From positions 1 through 34,457 of the forward strand of contig QEUW01000040.1 in assembly GCA_003577005.1 (NCBI GenBank): a stretch of 34,457 bases of DNA. The letters run 5' to 3'. The notes under the pieces are model-generated. The model worked only from the letters and a program-made list of their open reading frames with translations. It did not search any database and was not told the DNA's origin. Position numbers and translations under genes: made by a program. The stretch comes from Chloroflexota bacterium (GTDB lineage Bacteria > Chloroflexota > Anaerolineae > Caldilineales > Caldilineaceae). This document shows positions 9,476-16,933 of the stretch, piece by piece. Every line of letters begins with the position of its first letter. The first letter of the stretch is position 1.

Positions 9476-9553
9476 AAATTATCTCAAAATCTCTGTGCCA
9501 CACCGGTGCTGTTCGAGAGCGTTCCAGAGCCACAACCGATTTTGAGATAGTTT
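9476..9553. repeat. MITE-like element with 16-bp terminal inverted repeats
   Basis: AAATTATCTCAAAATC (9476-9491) matches the reverse complement of GATTTTGAGATAGTTT (9538-9553) at 15 of 16 positions. The 46-bp interior has no ORF. Size and ends fit a miniature inverted-repeat element, but one copy cannot prove mobility. Confidence 0.45.
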
Positions 9554-9604
9554 CGTATTGCCCCTGTCCATTGAACCGGTTCGCCAATACAGCCATTTTC
9601 GCTC

Positions 9605-9652
9605 TTGACAGAATTTCATTCTTCTTGTAGACTATTTTTAGCTTAAGCTAAA
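9605..9652 (+). promoter_or_regulatory. Promoter plus DtxR/MntR-like palindromic operator of the metal-binding-protein gene
   Basis: TTGACA (9605-9610), a 17-bp spacer and TAGACT (9628-9633) form a good sigma-70-type promoter. The perfect 16-bp palindrome TTTAGCTTAAGCTAAA (9637-9652) covers the expected start site, where a bound repressor would block transcription. The half-site TTTAG(C) resembles boxes of metal-dependent DtxR-family repressors. The gene encodes a metal-binding protein, which fits metal-responsive control. Confidence 0.72.
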
Positions 9653-9725
9653 TTATTTCTATAACAACAATGATTTTCGTTTTGTATAACTGAAAACCTA
9701 TTGACAGACTCAAGGAGATTTTGCC

Positions 9726-10661
9726 ATGCGGTTCTTGTTCCTTTTTGTTGTTGCGCTTGTACTCGTCGCCTGTACACCGGCTGGGGGCAGACAGGCCGTT
9801 GATGCCAACGCAATGGATGAGAGGCTCAATATCGTCACCACCATCGGCATGATCACCGACATGGTTGAGAACATCGGCGGCGACCATGTGGAGGTTCACG
9901 GGCTGATGGGCGCCGGTATCGACCCGCATCTCTATGTTGCCAGCGAAGGCGATGTGGAATTGCTCCAAAATGCCGACATCATTTTCTACAATGGCCTCTT
10001 CCTCGAGGCGCAGATGGATGAAATTCTCAAGCAGATCGCTGAGCGCAAGACCGCAGTGGCTGTTGCCGAAGGCATCGACGAGAGCCAGCTCCTGCCGTGG
10101 GCCACCTATGAGGATGAGTTCGACCCCCACGTCTGGTTCGATGTGCAACTCTGGATGCAGGCAGCCGAAGCCGTGCGCGATACGTTGGTCGAGGTGGATG
10201 CAACCAATGCTGCTGACTATCAGGCCAATGCCGAACGCTACCTGAGTGAGTTGGCCGAGCTCGACACCTATGTCAAAGAGCAGGCTGCCTTGGTCCCCGC
10301 CGAACAGCGCGTGCTCATCACTGCACACGATGCCTTTCACTATTTTGGGCGGGCCTACGGCTTCGACGTGCGCGGTCTCCAGGGTATCAGCACCGCGGCC
10401 GAGGCCGGCACTGCGGATGTACGCGCCCTGGCCGACTTTATCGTCGAACGCCAGATCCCGGCTATTTTTGTCGAGTCATCGGTCCCCGTGCGCAACATCG
10501 AAGCGCTACAAGCGGCGGTCCGCAACCGGGGCTATGAAGTCGCCATCGGCGGTGAACTTTTCTCAGATGCAATGGGCAGCCCTGGCACGCCCGAAGGAAC
10601 TTATGTAGGCATGGTGCGCCACAATGTAGATACCATTGTCGGTGCGCTGCTGAACGATTGA
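9726..10661 (+). CDS. Metal ABC transporter substrate-binding lipoprotein (Zn/Mn/Fe, TroA-like)
   Basis: The 311-residue protein starts with a short lipoprotein signal (MRFLFLFVVALVLVAC, lipobox LVAC). It has the cluster A-I metal-binding fold: VTTIGMITDMVENIGGD, first His in GIDPHLYVAS, second in EDEFDPHVWFDV, third in LITAHDAFHYFG and a final Asp in GELFSDAMG. The His-His-His-Asp pattern matches TroA-type Zn/Mn proteins. The His-rich loop common in zinc-specific ZnuA is absent, so Mn or Fe is quite possible. AAGGAG ends 8 bp before the ATG. It delivers metal to the permease pair encoded at 11636-13970. A hairpin and second promoter separate it from the ATPase gene, allowing binding protein and pump to be made in different amounts. 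Confidence 0.93.
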   Translation: MRFLFLFVVALVLVACTPAGGRQAVDANAMDERLNIVTTIGMITDMVENIGGDHVEVHGLMGAGIDPHLYVASEGDVELLQNADIIFYNGLFLEAQMDEILKQIAERKTAVAVAEGIDESQLLPWATYEDEFDPHVWFDVQLWMQAAEAVRDTLVEVDATNAADYQANAERYLSELAELDTYVKEQAALVPAEQRVLITAHDAFHYFGRAYGFDVRGLQGISTAAEAGTADVRALADFIVERQIPAIFVESSVPVRNIEALQAAVRNRGYEVAIGGELFSDAMGSPGTPEGTYVGMVRHNVDTIVGALLND

Positions 10662-10679
10662 GTGCCGCGCGACACAGAT

Positions 10680-10712
10680 ATAGGTGTAGGGCGCTAGATG
10701 CCCTACACCTAT
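10680..10712. repeat. 13-bp perfect hairpin between binding-protein and ATPase genes
   Basis: ATAGGTGTAGGGC (10680-10692) pairs exactly with GCCCTACACCTAT (10700-10712) across GCTAGAT. There is no U-run right after it. It may protect the 3' end of the binding-protein mRNA or attenuate read-through. Its words (GTGTAGGG/CCCTACAC) resemble the repeat at the end of the ATPase gene. Confidence 0.7.
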
Positions 10713-10721
10713 CTGCAACAA

Positions 10722-10756
10722 TTTAGTTTTGCCTAAATGGTAATTTCGGGTAAGAT
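10722..10756 (+). promoter_or_regulatory. Second DtxR-like operator and likely promoter before the ATPase gene
   Basis: TTTAGTTTTGCCTAAA (10722-10737) keeps the outer TTTAG/CTAAA half-sites and the same 16-bp span as the palindrome at 9637-9652, with a diverged centre. TTGCCT (10729-10734), 16 bp and TAAGAT (10751-10756) form a plausible promoter, so here the operator overlaps the -35 box. Promoter call moderate; shared half-sites are directly visible. Confidence 0.58.
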
Positions 10757-10802
10757 AATAAAAATCATTACGGGAATTTATTTTCGCACTGGAGCGTTTG
10801 CC

Positions 10803-11633
10803 ATGAGTGAACCAGCCATTGAAGTAACCGATTTGACCGTCGCCTATGGCGACAAACCTGTCTTGTGGGATGTAGATGTACAGGTTCCGCCCGGCGCTCT
10901 GATGGCCATCGTCGGGCCTAACGGCGCTGGTAAGACCACGCTGATCAAGGCCATCCTTGGCCTGCTCACCCCCGCAGCCGGACAGGTGCTGATCTATGGC
11001 AAACCCTACAAAGAGCAGCGCCACCTCGTCGGCTACGTGCCGCAACGGGGCACCGTGGACTGGGATTTCCCCACCAGCGTGCTCGATGTCGTCATGATGG
11101 GCCGCTATGGCGCCCTGGGGTGGTTCCGCCGCCCCGGCCCGCGTGAGCGCGCCCTTGCGCTCGACGCCCTCGAAAAGGTGGGGATGCAAGCGTATGCTCA
11201 CCGCCAGATCAGCCAGCTTTCGGGTGGGCAGCAGCAACGCACCTTTCTTGCCCGCGCCCTGGTACAGGATGCCCAGGTCTACTTTATGGACGAACCGTTC
11301 CAGGGCGTCGATGCGACGACCGAACGCGCCATTGTGAGCCTGCTCAAAGAGTTGCGCACCGCCGGCAAGACGGTCTGTGTCGTCCATCACGACCTGCAAA
11401 CGGTACCGGAGTACTTCGACTGGGTGACGCTTCTCAACGTCCGCCGGATCGCCAGTGGGCCGGTGAGTGAGGTTTTCACCGAGGAGAATTTGCGTCTAAC
11501 CTACGGCGGTCGCGTCGCCTTTTTGTCTCGCAATGGCAATGGGCGCGAAGCAGGGGATCAAGGGAGCTCCATGCCGAATCCCACCCCTACACCCCCGCTC
11601 CCCTACACCCCTACCCCCCAGATTGGAGGTTAG
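10803..11633 (+). CDS. Metal ABC transporter ATP-binding protein
   Basis: The 276-residue ATPase has Walker [10 protein letters not shown] (~residues 38-46), Q-loop region [13 protein letters not shown], signature LSGGQQQR, Walker B VYFMDEP and switch His in VVHHDL. The [20 protein letters not shown] text is characteristic of Mn/Zn/Fe (ZnuC/MntA/TroB-like) ATPases. ATG 10803 is preceded by GGAG with 8-nt spacing. It powers the two permeases downstream; the first begins 2 bp after this stop, with GGAGG inside the last codons. The last ~24 residues ([20 protein letters not shown]) are a Pro/Thr tail made by an intergenic-type repeat and are unlikely to be part of the fold. Confidence 0.94.
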   Translation: MSEPAIEVTDLTVAYGDKPVLWDVDVQVPPGALMAIVGPNGAGKTTLIKAILGLLTPAAGQVLIYGKPYKEQRHLVGYVPQRGTVDWDFPTSVLDVVMMGRYGALGWFRRPGPRERALALDALEKVGMQAYAHRQISQLSGGQQQRTFLARALVQDAQVYFMDEPFQGVDATTERAIVSLLKELRTAGKTVCVVHHDLQTVPEYFDWVTLLNVRRIASGPVSEVFTEENLRLTYGGRVAFLSRNGNGREAGDQGSSMPNPTPTPPLPYTPTPQIGG

Positions 11634-11635
11634 CC

Positions 11636-12751
11636 ATGGACCTCTTGCGCGATCTCTTTTTTGATTACACGCTACGGACTGTCGCTTTGGGGGCGGCCAC
11701 GTTGGGGATAGTCAGCGGTGCGCTGGGCGCCTTTGCCCTGTTGCGCCGGCAGAGCCTGTTGGGCGACACCATGTCGCACGCGGCGCTGCCTGGTGTGGTT
11801 TTGGCTTTTATGCTTACCGGCCTAAAGACACCCGCCGTGCTGATGCTGGGTGCGGCTGCCGCCGGGTTGGTGGGCGTGGTTGTGATGCTGGTCATCAACC
11901 GCTACACGCGCATCAAGGAAGACAGTTCGATGGGCATCATTCTCTCAGTCTTCTTTGGCTTTGGGTTGTTGCTGCTCACCTTTTTGCAACGCAACCCCGA
12001 TGCGCGCCAGGCGGGTTTGAACAAGTTTCTATTTGGTCAGGCTGCCACCCTGCTGACCGAAGATGTGGTCACCATGGCAGCCTTTGGCGGGTTGGCGATC
12101 GTGCTCATGCTGCTCTTTTGGAAGGAATTCAAACTCCTGGCCTTTGACCGCGACTTTGGCGCCAGCGCTGGCTTTCCCATGCAGTGGATCGAAGTGCTCT
12201 TCACCATGCTGCTGGTTATTGCTATCGTGGTTGGATTGCAGGCAGTAGGCGTCGTGCTGATGAGCGCGATGGTCGTCGCGCCGGCTGCGGCCGCTCGCCA
12301 GTGGACCAATCGCCTGGGGGTGATGGTGGCGCTGTCGGCAGCCTTTGGTGCGCTAGCCGGCGTCGCCGGAACGTTGCTCAGCAGCCTGGGTGCGGGTCTT
12401 TCCACCGGGCCGGTGATCGTGCTGTGCATCAGCGTCATCGTCGTGGTGTCGTTGCTCTTTGCACCCAATCGCGGTCTGGTCTGGAACTGGCTGCAACAAC
12501 AGCGCAACCGCCGCCGCTTGCAGACCGACCAGGTGCTGAGCAATCTCTACCGGATGGCCGCCCAACATGACCAGCCCACCCACGCCCACGCGGTGACGGC
12601 GCTGCGGCTCATGGGGTCTAGTCCGGCCGCCGTCCGCAATAGCCTGCAAGCGTTGGCCGAACGTGGTCTGGTGCGCCCGGCGGAGAACGACCAGTGGGCG
12701 CTAACCCCGGCCGGTGTGGTCGAGGCCAAGCGGCTGGTGGGGGATGCGTGA
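11636..12751 (+). CDS. Metal ABC transporter permease 1 with C-terminal winged-helix-like domain
   Basis: Residues ~1-285 are a typical ABC-3 family permease: hydrophobic helices, LLRRQSLLGDTMSHAALPGV near the N-terminus (the conserved GD-SHA segment) and VVGLQAVGVVLMSAMVVAPA in the middle. The extension at ~296-371 is unusual. It reads VLSNLYRMAAQHDQPTHAHA, then SSPAAVRNSLQALAERGLVR and WALTPAGVVEAKRL. That is the helix-turn-helix plus wing pattern of DtxR-type regulators (xxVxxxLxxLxxxGLVxxxxxxxxLTxxG). The dimerisation and metal-sensing part of DtxR is absent. In Chlamydia, permease YtgC is naturally fused to a DtxR-like repressor, so the architecture has precedent. Whether this domain binds DNA or only tunes the pump is unknown. 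Confidence 0.9.
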   Translation: MDLLRDLFFDYTLRTVALGAATLGIVSGALGAFALLRRQSLLGDTMSHAALPGVVLAFMLTGLKTPAVLMLGAAAAGLVGVVVMLVINRYTRIKEDSSMGIILSVFFGFGLLLLTFLQRNPDARQAGLNKFLFGQAATLLTEDVVTMAAFGGLAIVLMLLFWKEFKLLAFDRDFGASAGFPMQWIEVLFTMLLVIAIVVGLQAVGVVLMSAMVVAPAAAARQWTNRLGVMVALSAAFGALAGVAGTLLSSLGAGLSTGPVIVLCISVIVVVSLLFAPNRGLVWNWLQQQRNRRRLQTDQVLSNLYRMAAQHDQPTHAHAVTALRLMGSSPAAVRNSLQALAERGLVRPAENDQWALTPAGVVEAKRLVGDA

Positions 12752-12820
12752 GACGTGATGCGTAATTCGTACGATCTGCATTCTATGTTCACGCATTATG
12801 AGTTACGCATTACGCCTCAC
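12748..12820. repeat. Imperfect inverted repeat between the two permease genes
   Basis: Arms 12748-12768 (GTGAGACGTGATGCGTAATTC) and 12800-12820 pair at 17 of 21 positions. The left arm overlaps the stop codon of permease 1 (12749-12751). The words ATGCGTAAT and TTACGCATTACG recur inside. It looks like an intergenic repeat inserted at the end of the gene rather than a terminator. Confidence 0.55.
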
Positions 12821-12863
12821 GGATTACAAACTGAAGATTACGCTCGTACCGGAGATAGATTGT

Positions 12864-13970
12864 ATGAGTAGCACACAAATCGAAATTCAACTGATCGCCG
12901 CTGTTGTGGCCGTGGCCTGTGCGCTGCCGGGTGTATTTCTCGTACTGCGACGCATGGCCTTGATGAGCGACGCCATCAGCCATACGGTATTGTTGGGGAT
13001 CGTCCTGAGCTTTTTTGCGGTGCAATCGCTGCACTCACCCTGGTTGATCTTGGGGGCTGCGGCGATGGGCGTCTTTACCGTAGCCTTGGTCGAGTTGTTG
13101 AACCACACCGGGCTGGTCAAGCAAGATGCAGCCATTGGATTGGTCTTTCCGGCGCTCTTTAGTATCGCCGTGATCCTGATCTCGCGCTTTGCCCGTGGCG
13201 TGCATCTGGACGTGGACGCGGTGCTCTTGGGCGAACTGGCTTTTGCCCCGTTTGACCGCATGACCTTGCTGGGCTTTGATTTGCCCAAGGCGCTGGTTGT
13301 GATGAGCGTTATTCTTGGGTTGAACGTGCTCTTTATCACGCTCTTTTACAAGGAACTCAAGCTAGCCACCTTTGATGCTGGCCTGGCTGCCACGTTGGGT
13401 TTCTCTCCGCTCTTATTGCACTATGCGCTCATGTCACTGGTTTCCATCACGGCGGTGGGCGCCTTTGACGCGGTCGGCTCGATCCTGGTGGTGGCGCTCA
13501 TGGTGACGCCGGCCGCCGCCGCCTATCTGCTCACAGATGATCTGCGCCGTATGTTGGGTTTGAGCGCGCTGATCGCTGTGGTCAGCGCCGTTGGTGGCTA
13601 CTGGCTGGCGCGGGGGCTCAACGCCAATATTGCCGGCTCGATGGCTACTGTCACCGGTGGCGTCTTTGTGTTGGTGCTGCTCTTTGCGCCGGAGCGGGGG
13701 CTGGTCGCGCTGGTACGGCGACGCACCCGCCAGGCATTGGAGTTTGCCCAGGCGATGTTGACCATCCACCTGCTGCAACACGAAGACCGGCCCGAAGCGC
13801 ACGAAGAAAACCGCATGGATCATCTGGTCGAGGAGATCCGCTGGCAGCCACGCTTTGCCGAACGAGTTGTCCGCCATGCCGAGCGGACCGGAAAACTGCT
13901 GCGCCGGCACGACCGGCTGGTGCTGACCGAAGATGGACGCCAATACGCCCGCCAGGCAATGATCCATTGA
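12864..13970 (+). CDS. Metal ABC transporter permease 2 with C-terminal winged-helix-like domain
   Basis: ATG 12864 is favoured by GGAGAT 7 nt upstream; the frame could be extended to 12798, but that part is read through the intergenic repeat. Residues ~1-280 form a second ABC-3 type permease (VLRRMALMSDAISHTVLLGI with the conserved D-SH segment, and AVGAFDAVGSILVVALMVTP). Residues ~286-368 are again a soluble extension: RRTRQALEFAQAMLTIHLLQ, then RFAERVVRHAERTGKLLRR and LVLTEDGRQYARQAM. That is a recognition-helix-plus-wing pattern like permease 1, though more diverged. The two permeases presumably form a heterodimer carrying two winged helices on the cytoplasmic side. The gene is 112 bp from permease 1 and ends 6 bp from the convergent amine oxidase. 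Confidence 0.9.
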   Translation: MSSTQIEIQLIAAVVAVACALPGVFLVLRRMALMSDAISHTVLLGIVLSFFAVQSLHSPWLILGAAAMGVFTVALVELLNHTGLVKQDAAIGLVFPALFSIAVILISRFARGVHLDVDAVLLGELAFAPFDRMTLLGFDLPKALVVMSVILGLNVLFITLFYKELKLATFDAGLAATLGFSPLLLHYALMSLVSITAVGAFDAVGSILVVALMVTPAAAAYLLTDDLRRMLGLSALIAVVSAVGGYWLARGLNANIAGSMATVTGGVFVLVLLFAPERGLVALVRRRTRQALEFAQAMLTIHLLQHEDRPEAHEENRMDHLVEEIRWQPRFAERVVRHAERTGKLLRRHDRLVLTEDGRQYARQAMIH

Positions 13971-13976
13971 GATAGG

Positions 13977-15377
13977 CTACCGCCAGGGCGCCCTCCGCAC
14001 CGGTTCACAGCCTGTGTAGGTGCGAAAAATGCGTTCGGCGGTGGCTTCTCCAGAACGTAGCGCCGCGTGGACGGTGCCAAAATCGACCGTCTGTGTCCCT
14101 TCGCCGGCAAAATAGAGCCGGTCGGCAACTGGTTCGGCGTAAGCCAGCCGGTCACGCGGCGAACTGCCCACGGCTGGGTAAGAGTAGCTCCCCAGCGCCC
14201 ACGGGTCCGACAACCAGCGGGTGAAGATAAAACTGGTGGGCGGTGGCACCTGGCCTGGGAACATACGCTCCAAGACCGCTAAAGCGGCAGCCTGCACCTC
14301 AGCATCGGTGGAGTTGCGGTCAAAATTGGCGGCAGCATGGCCATTGGTAAAGGCCATCAACAACGGGGCGCCGGCCACGTTCTCCAGGCTGATCCACGCG
14401 GTAAAGACACCGCGCTGCTCAGGGCTGGGTGGCAACGAGAGAAACCACTGCCGGTCCGCCGGCCAGAAACGGTAGGGAAAACGCATGATCACCTTGCCGA
14501 GCACGCCATCGCCGCCGTAGCCGATGCGGTCGATGGCAGCACGGCGCGCGGCGTCGAGCGGTGGGTCGAACTGGAGTTTTCGCTGTTTGAGAATTCCTAA
14601 CGGCACGGTGATTACGGCGAGATCAACATATAGCATCCCCTGCGTCGTGACTGCTTGTACACCCTCTGTGTTATAGGCGATCATATGCACCGGTTGATTC
14701 AGACGAATGTCGAGCCCGGTAGCAGCATCGTCGATCAGCTGTTGGTAGCCGCCAACAGGTAGAGCATTGACACCGTGCGCCTCACGCGGAAACCAATCTT
14801 CGATATCGATAAACTCAGCCGGCGCGCCCTGCACCCCTTCCGAAGTGGAGACAACCGCAGCCAGCACGCGCCGGTCGAGATCGGGCAGCCAGCGGCTCCT
14901 CAAGATCGGTTCGATCACAGTGGCCAGCGAAAGCTGTGTCTTTCGCCCCAATCGGCGCATGAGCCGCTGGTAGCGCACTCCCCCTCCTAGCGCCAGGCCG
15001 GCGACGGCGCGGCCACGCCAGGCGCGCCGCCAAGCTTCGCTGCGCTCCATCACCAGCTTGTTCTCATGCCAGTAGCGTTCTTCATCTGAAGTGATAGCCA
15101 GTTGGACGCCCAGGGCGCGACACCAATCCGAGAGCGGATTGTCATCGGCGCCGTGAATCCACGAGCCACCCAGGTCGACCGGGGCGCCGAGCGAGTGGTC
15201 GGTCCAGATGCGGCCGCCCAAGCGGTCGCGCGCCTCGACAACGGTCACCGGGAAGCCAGAGTCGCGCAGCAGGCGCGCCGCCACGAGCCCGGCCATCCCG
15301 GCGCCGATAACGAGCACACTTGGCCGGGTAGACTCGTGTGTGTGCGTTGGGTTGAGCGACCAATCTCCACTCTTCAT
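13977..15377 (-). CDS. Flavin-containing amine oxidase (monoamine/polyamine oxidase family)
   Basis: This 466-residue FAD enzyme has the dinucleotide-binding motif VLVIGAGMAGLVAARLL near residue 20, then VVEARDRLGGRIWTD and LGGSWIHGADDNPL. The C-terminal FAD signature is LYFAGEGTQTVDFGTVHAAL. This set is standard for the MAO/PAO/LSD1 fold, which oxidises primary, secondary or polyamines to imines with release of peroxide. The GSWIHG segment is especially like polyamine oxidases. ATG at 15377 follows GCGAGGT on the minus strand. It is convergent with permease 2 (6-bp gap), so their transcripts must overlap. No partner gene nearby fixes the substrate. Confidence 0.9.
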   Translation of the reverse strand: MKSGDWSLNPTHTHESTRPSVLVIGAGMAGLVAARLLRDSGFPVTVVEARDRLGGRIWTDHSLGAPVDLGGSWIHGADDNPLSDWCRALGVQLAITSDEERYWHENKLVMERSEAWRRAWRGRAVAGLALGGGVRYQRLMRRLGRKTQLSLATVIEPILRSRWLPDLDRRVLAAVVSTSEGVQGAPAEFIDIEDWFPREAHGVNALPVGGYQQLIDDAATGLDIRLNQPVHMIAYNTEGVQAVTTQGMLYVDLAVITVPLGILKQRKLQFDPPLDAARRAAIDRIGYGGDGVLGKVIMRFPYRFWPADRQWFLSLPPSPEQRGVFTAWISLENVAGAPLLMAFTNGHAAANFDRNSTDAEVQAAALAVLERMFPGQVPPPTSFIFTRWLSDPWALGSYSYPAVGSSPRDRLAYAEPVADRLYFAGEGTQTVDFGTVHAALRSGEATAERIFRTYTGCEPVRRAPWR

Positions 15378-15556
15378 GGCGTACCTCGCGTATCAGAACA
15401 TCTTAATTACGCATCGTATGGCACTGCTCCTACCATTGTATCGGATACCGGCCACTCCGCCAATCGCTCAAGTGCAATGCCTAACCGTACGTTGTAGAAC
15501 ATAAGTATCTCTTCTTTTGAGGACTTATCATGACTACACGAATAACATTTATGAGG

Positions 15557-15593
15557 TTTCGATGCACCGAAAGTGAGTCGACTATGATACAAT
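15557..15593 (+). promoter_or_regulatory. Extended -10 promoter with a small inverted repeat, before the solute-binding gene
   Basis: TGATACAAT (15585-15593) is a good extended -10 element; the -35 region is poor. TTTCG-N6-CGAAA (15557-15572) sits where a regulator would overlap the -35 box, in the style of LacI-family operators of sugar genes. Tentative. Confidence 0.4.
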
Positions 15594-15619
15594 GCGCCTG
15601 GGATTCTACTGAATGAAAC

Positions 15620-16933
15620 ATGATGAGATTGAACAGAGAACAAAGACAACGACAAGAAGGGCGGACCCTACAGACCGTCTTTTGTCTGTGGGGGATTGCC
15701 CTGCTGCTGGCCGGCTGTCTCCCCGGCCAGACTCGGGCGGACCCCGGCCGGCTCCAGGGGCGTATTTTGCTGTGGCACACCTGGGGAGAAGTCGAAACCG
15801 AGGCGTTGCAGACGGTTATTATGCGCTTTACTACCATCCACCCTGGCGTTAGCGTGCGCCACCAACGCTTTACCAGCCTGACAGACCTGCTTGCCGAGTT
15901 TGAAAATGCCGCCGACTCAGGTCTAGGTCCCGATCTGATCAGTGCGCCGAGTGGGTCGGTACAAGCCCTGGCCGACCTGGGGTTGATCGACCCGCTCGAT
16001 GGGCTTCTGCCGGAGACGGTCGTTGTCCGTTACACAACCAACATTCTGGAGACACTGCGCTATAACGGCCGCCTCTACGGGCTGCCTGAAGCGCTCAATC
16101 CGATGGTCCTCTATTACGACCGGGCTATCGTGAGCGCTCCGCCCACCACGCTGGAAACACTGCTGGCCGAGGCAATGGAAGGGCGCGTGGTCGTTATGGG
16201 CGTCTCGTTCTACGATGCGTTCTGGGGGGTGCAGGCTTTTGGCGGCCAGCTCTTTGACGAAGAAGGGCAGATCGCCCTTGACCAGGGAGGGTTTGCCGAC
16301 TGGCTCGCCTGGCTCAAGCGCTCGCGCGAGGCGCCCGGCATGATCCTCGACACCAATCGCGAGGTGTTGCGCAATCGTTTTGTAGAGGACGGCGTCGCCT
16401 ACTACTTTGGTGAAGCCAGCGAGTTCAATCTGCTCGTCGATGCAATGGGGATCGACCGCGTGGGGGTTGCGTTGTTACCAGCCGGCCCGGAAGGCGCCGC
16501 CGGCCCCTTTTTGACCGTCCAAGGGCTGCTCTTTAGCACCGTCTCCTCTGCTAATCAGCGGCGGCTGGCCCTCGAGTTCGCAACTTTTCTTACCAACACC
16601 GAGCAGAGCGCATCGCTCATGCGCGCCGCACGCCGGGCGCCCGCCAATATGCGAGTGCGGGTCAATCCGCGCTTGAACCCTGGCATTGCCAACATTGTCG
16701 CCCAGGCGCGCATGGCCGTACCGATGCGCCACATTCCAGAGGTGACGGTGGCATTGGCTGTGGGTGGGGAGACCTATATGCGGGTGTTGGAAGGAGTGAT
16801 CGAGCCGGATGAAGCGGCCCTCGAACTCACCCGCGCCATCGAAGAACAGACTCTCGCTGCGGAATCGGCAGCGCCAACGGCCGTGGTGGAGCTTGGCCAG
16901 TGGCATCTTGACAGGGGAGGCGCGCATGATTGA
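15620..16933 (+). CDS. Extracellular solute-binding lipoprotein (family 1)
   Basis: The 437-residue protein has a lipoprotein signal with lipobox LLAGC (Cys ~34). The classic family-1 opening is GRILLWHTWGEVETEALQTV, followed by FENAADSGLGPDLISAPSGS and GLPEALNPMVLYYDRAIV. ATG 15620 and 15623 are adjacent; neither has a strong ribosome-binding site. Such proteins normally deliver sugars to ABC permeases, but none are present. Instead the 3' end overlaps the start of an MscS-type channel gene by 8 bp (ATG at 16926, stop at 16931-16933). That overlap implies coupled translation, so the binding protein may sense a solute for the channel or be an orphan receptor. Confidence 0.88.
   Translation: MMRLNREQRQRQEGRTLQTVFCLWGIALLLAGCLPGQTRADPGRLQGRILLWHTWGEVETEALQTVIMRFTTIHPGVSVRHQRFTSLTDLLAEFENAADSGLGPDLISAPSGSVQALADLGLIDPLDGLLPETVVVRYTTNILETLRYNGRLYGLPEALNPMVLYYDRAIVSAPPTTLETLLAEAMEGRVVVMGVSFYDAFWGVQAFGGQLFDEEGQIALDQGGFADWLAWLKRSREAPGMILDTNREVLRNRFVEDGVAYYFGEASEFNLLVDAMGIDRVGVALLPAGPEGAAGPFLTVQGLLFSTVSSANQRRLALEFATFLTNTEQSASLMRAARRAPANMRVRVNPRLNPGIANIVAQARMAVPMRHIPEVTVALAVGGETYMRVLEGVIEPDEAALELTRAIEEQTLAAESAAPTAVVELGQWHLDRGGAHD

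Larger units (their letters stand above)
9405..9604. other. Gene-free stretch before the metal operon
   Basis: No coding sequence is seen. The stretch holds a long GC hairpin (9439-9467) and a ~78-bp element bounded by 16-bp inverted repeats (9476-9553), both listed separately. The promoter of the metal transporter begins at 9605. Confidence 0.7.
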
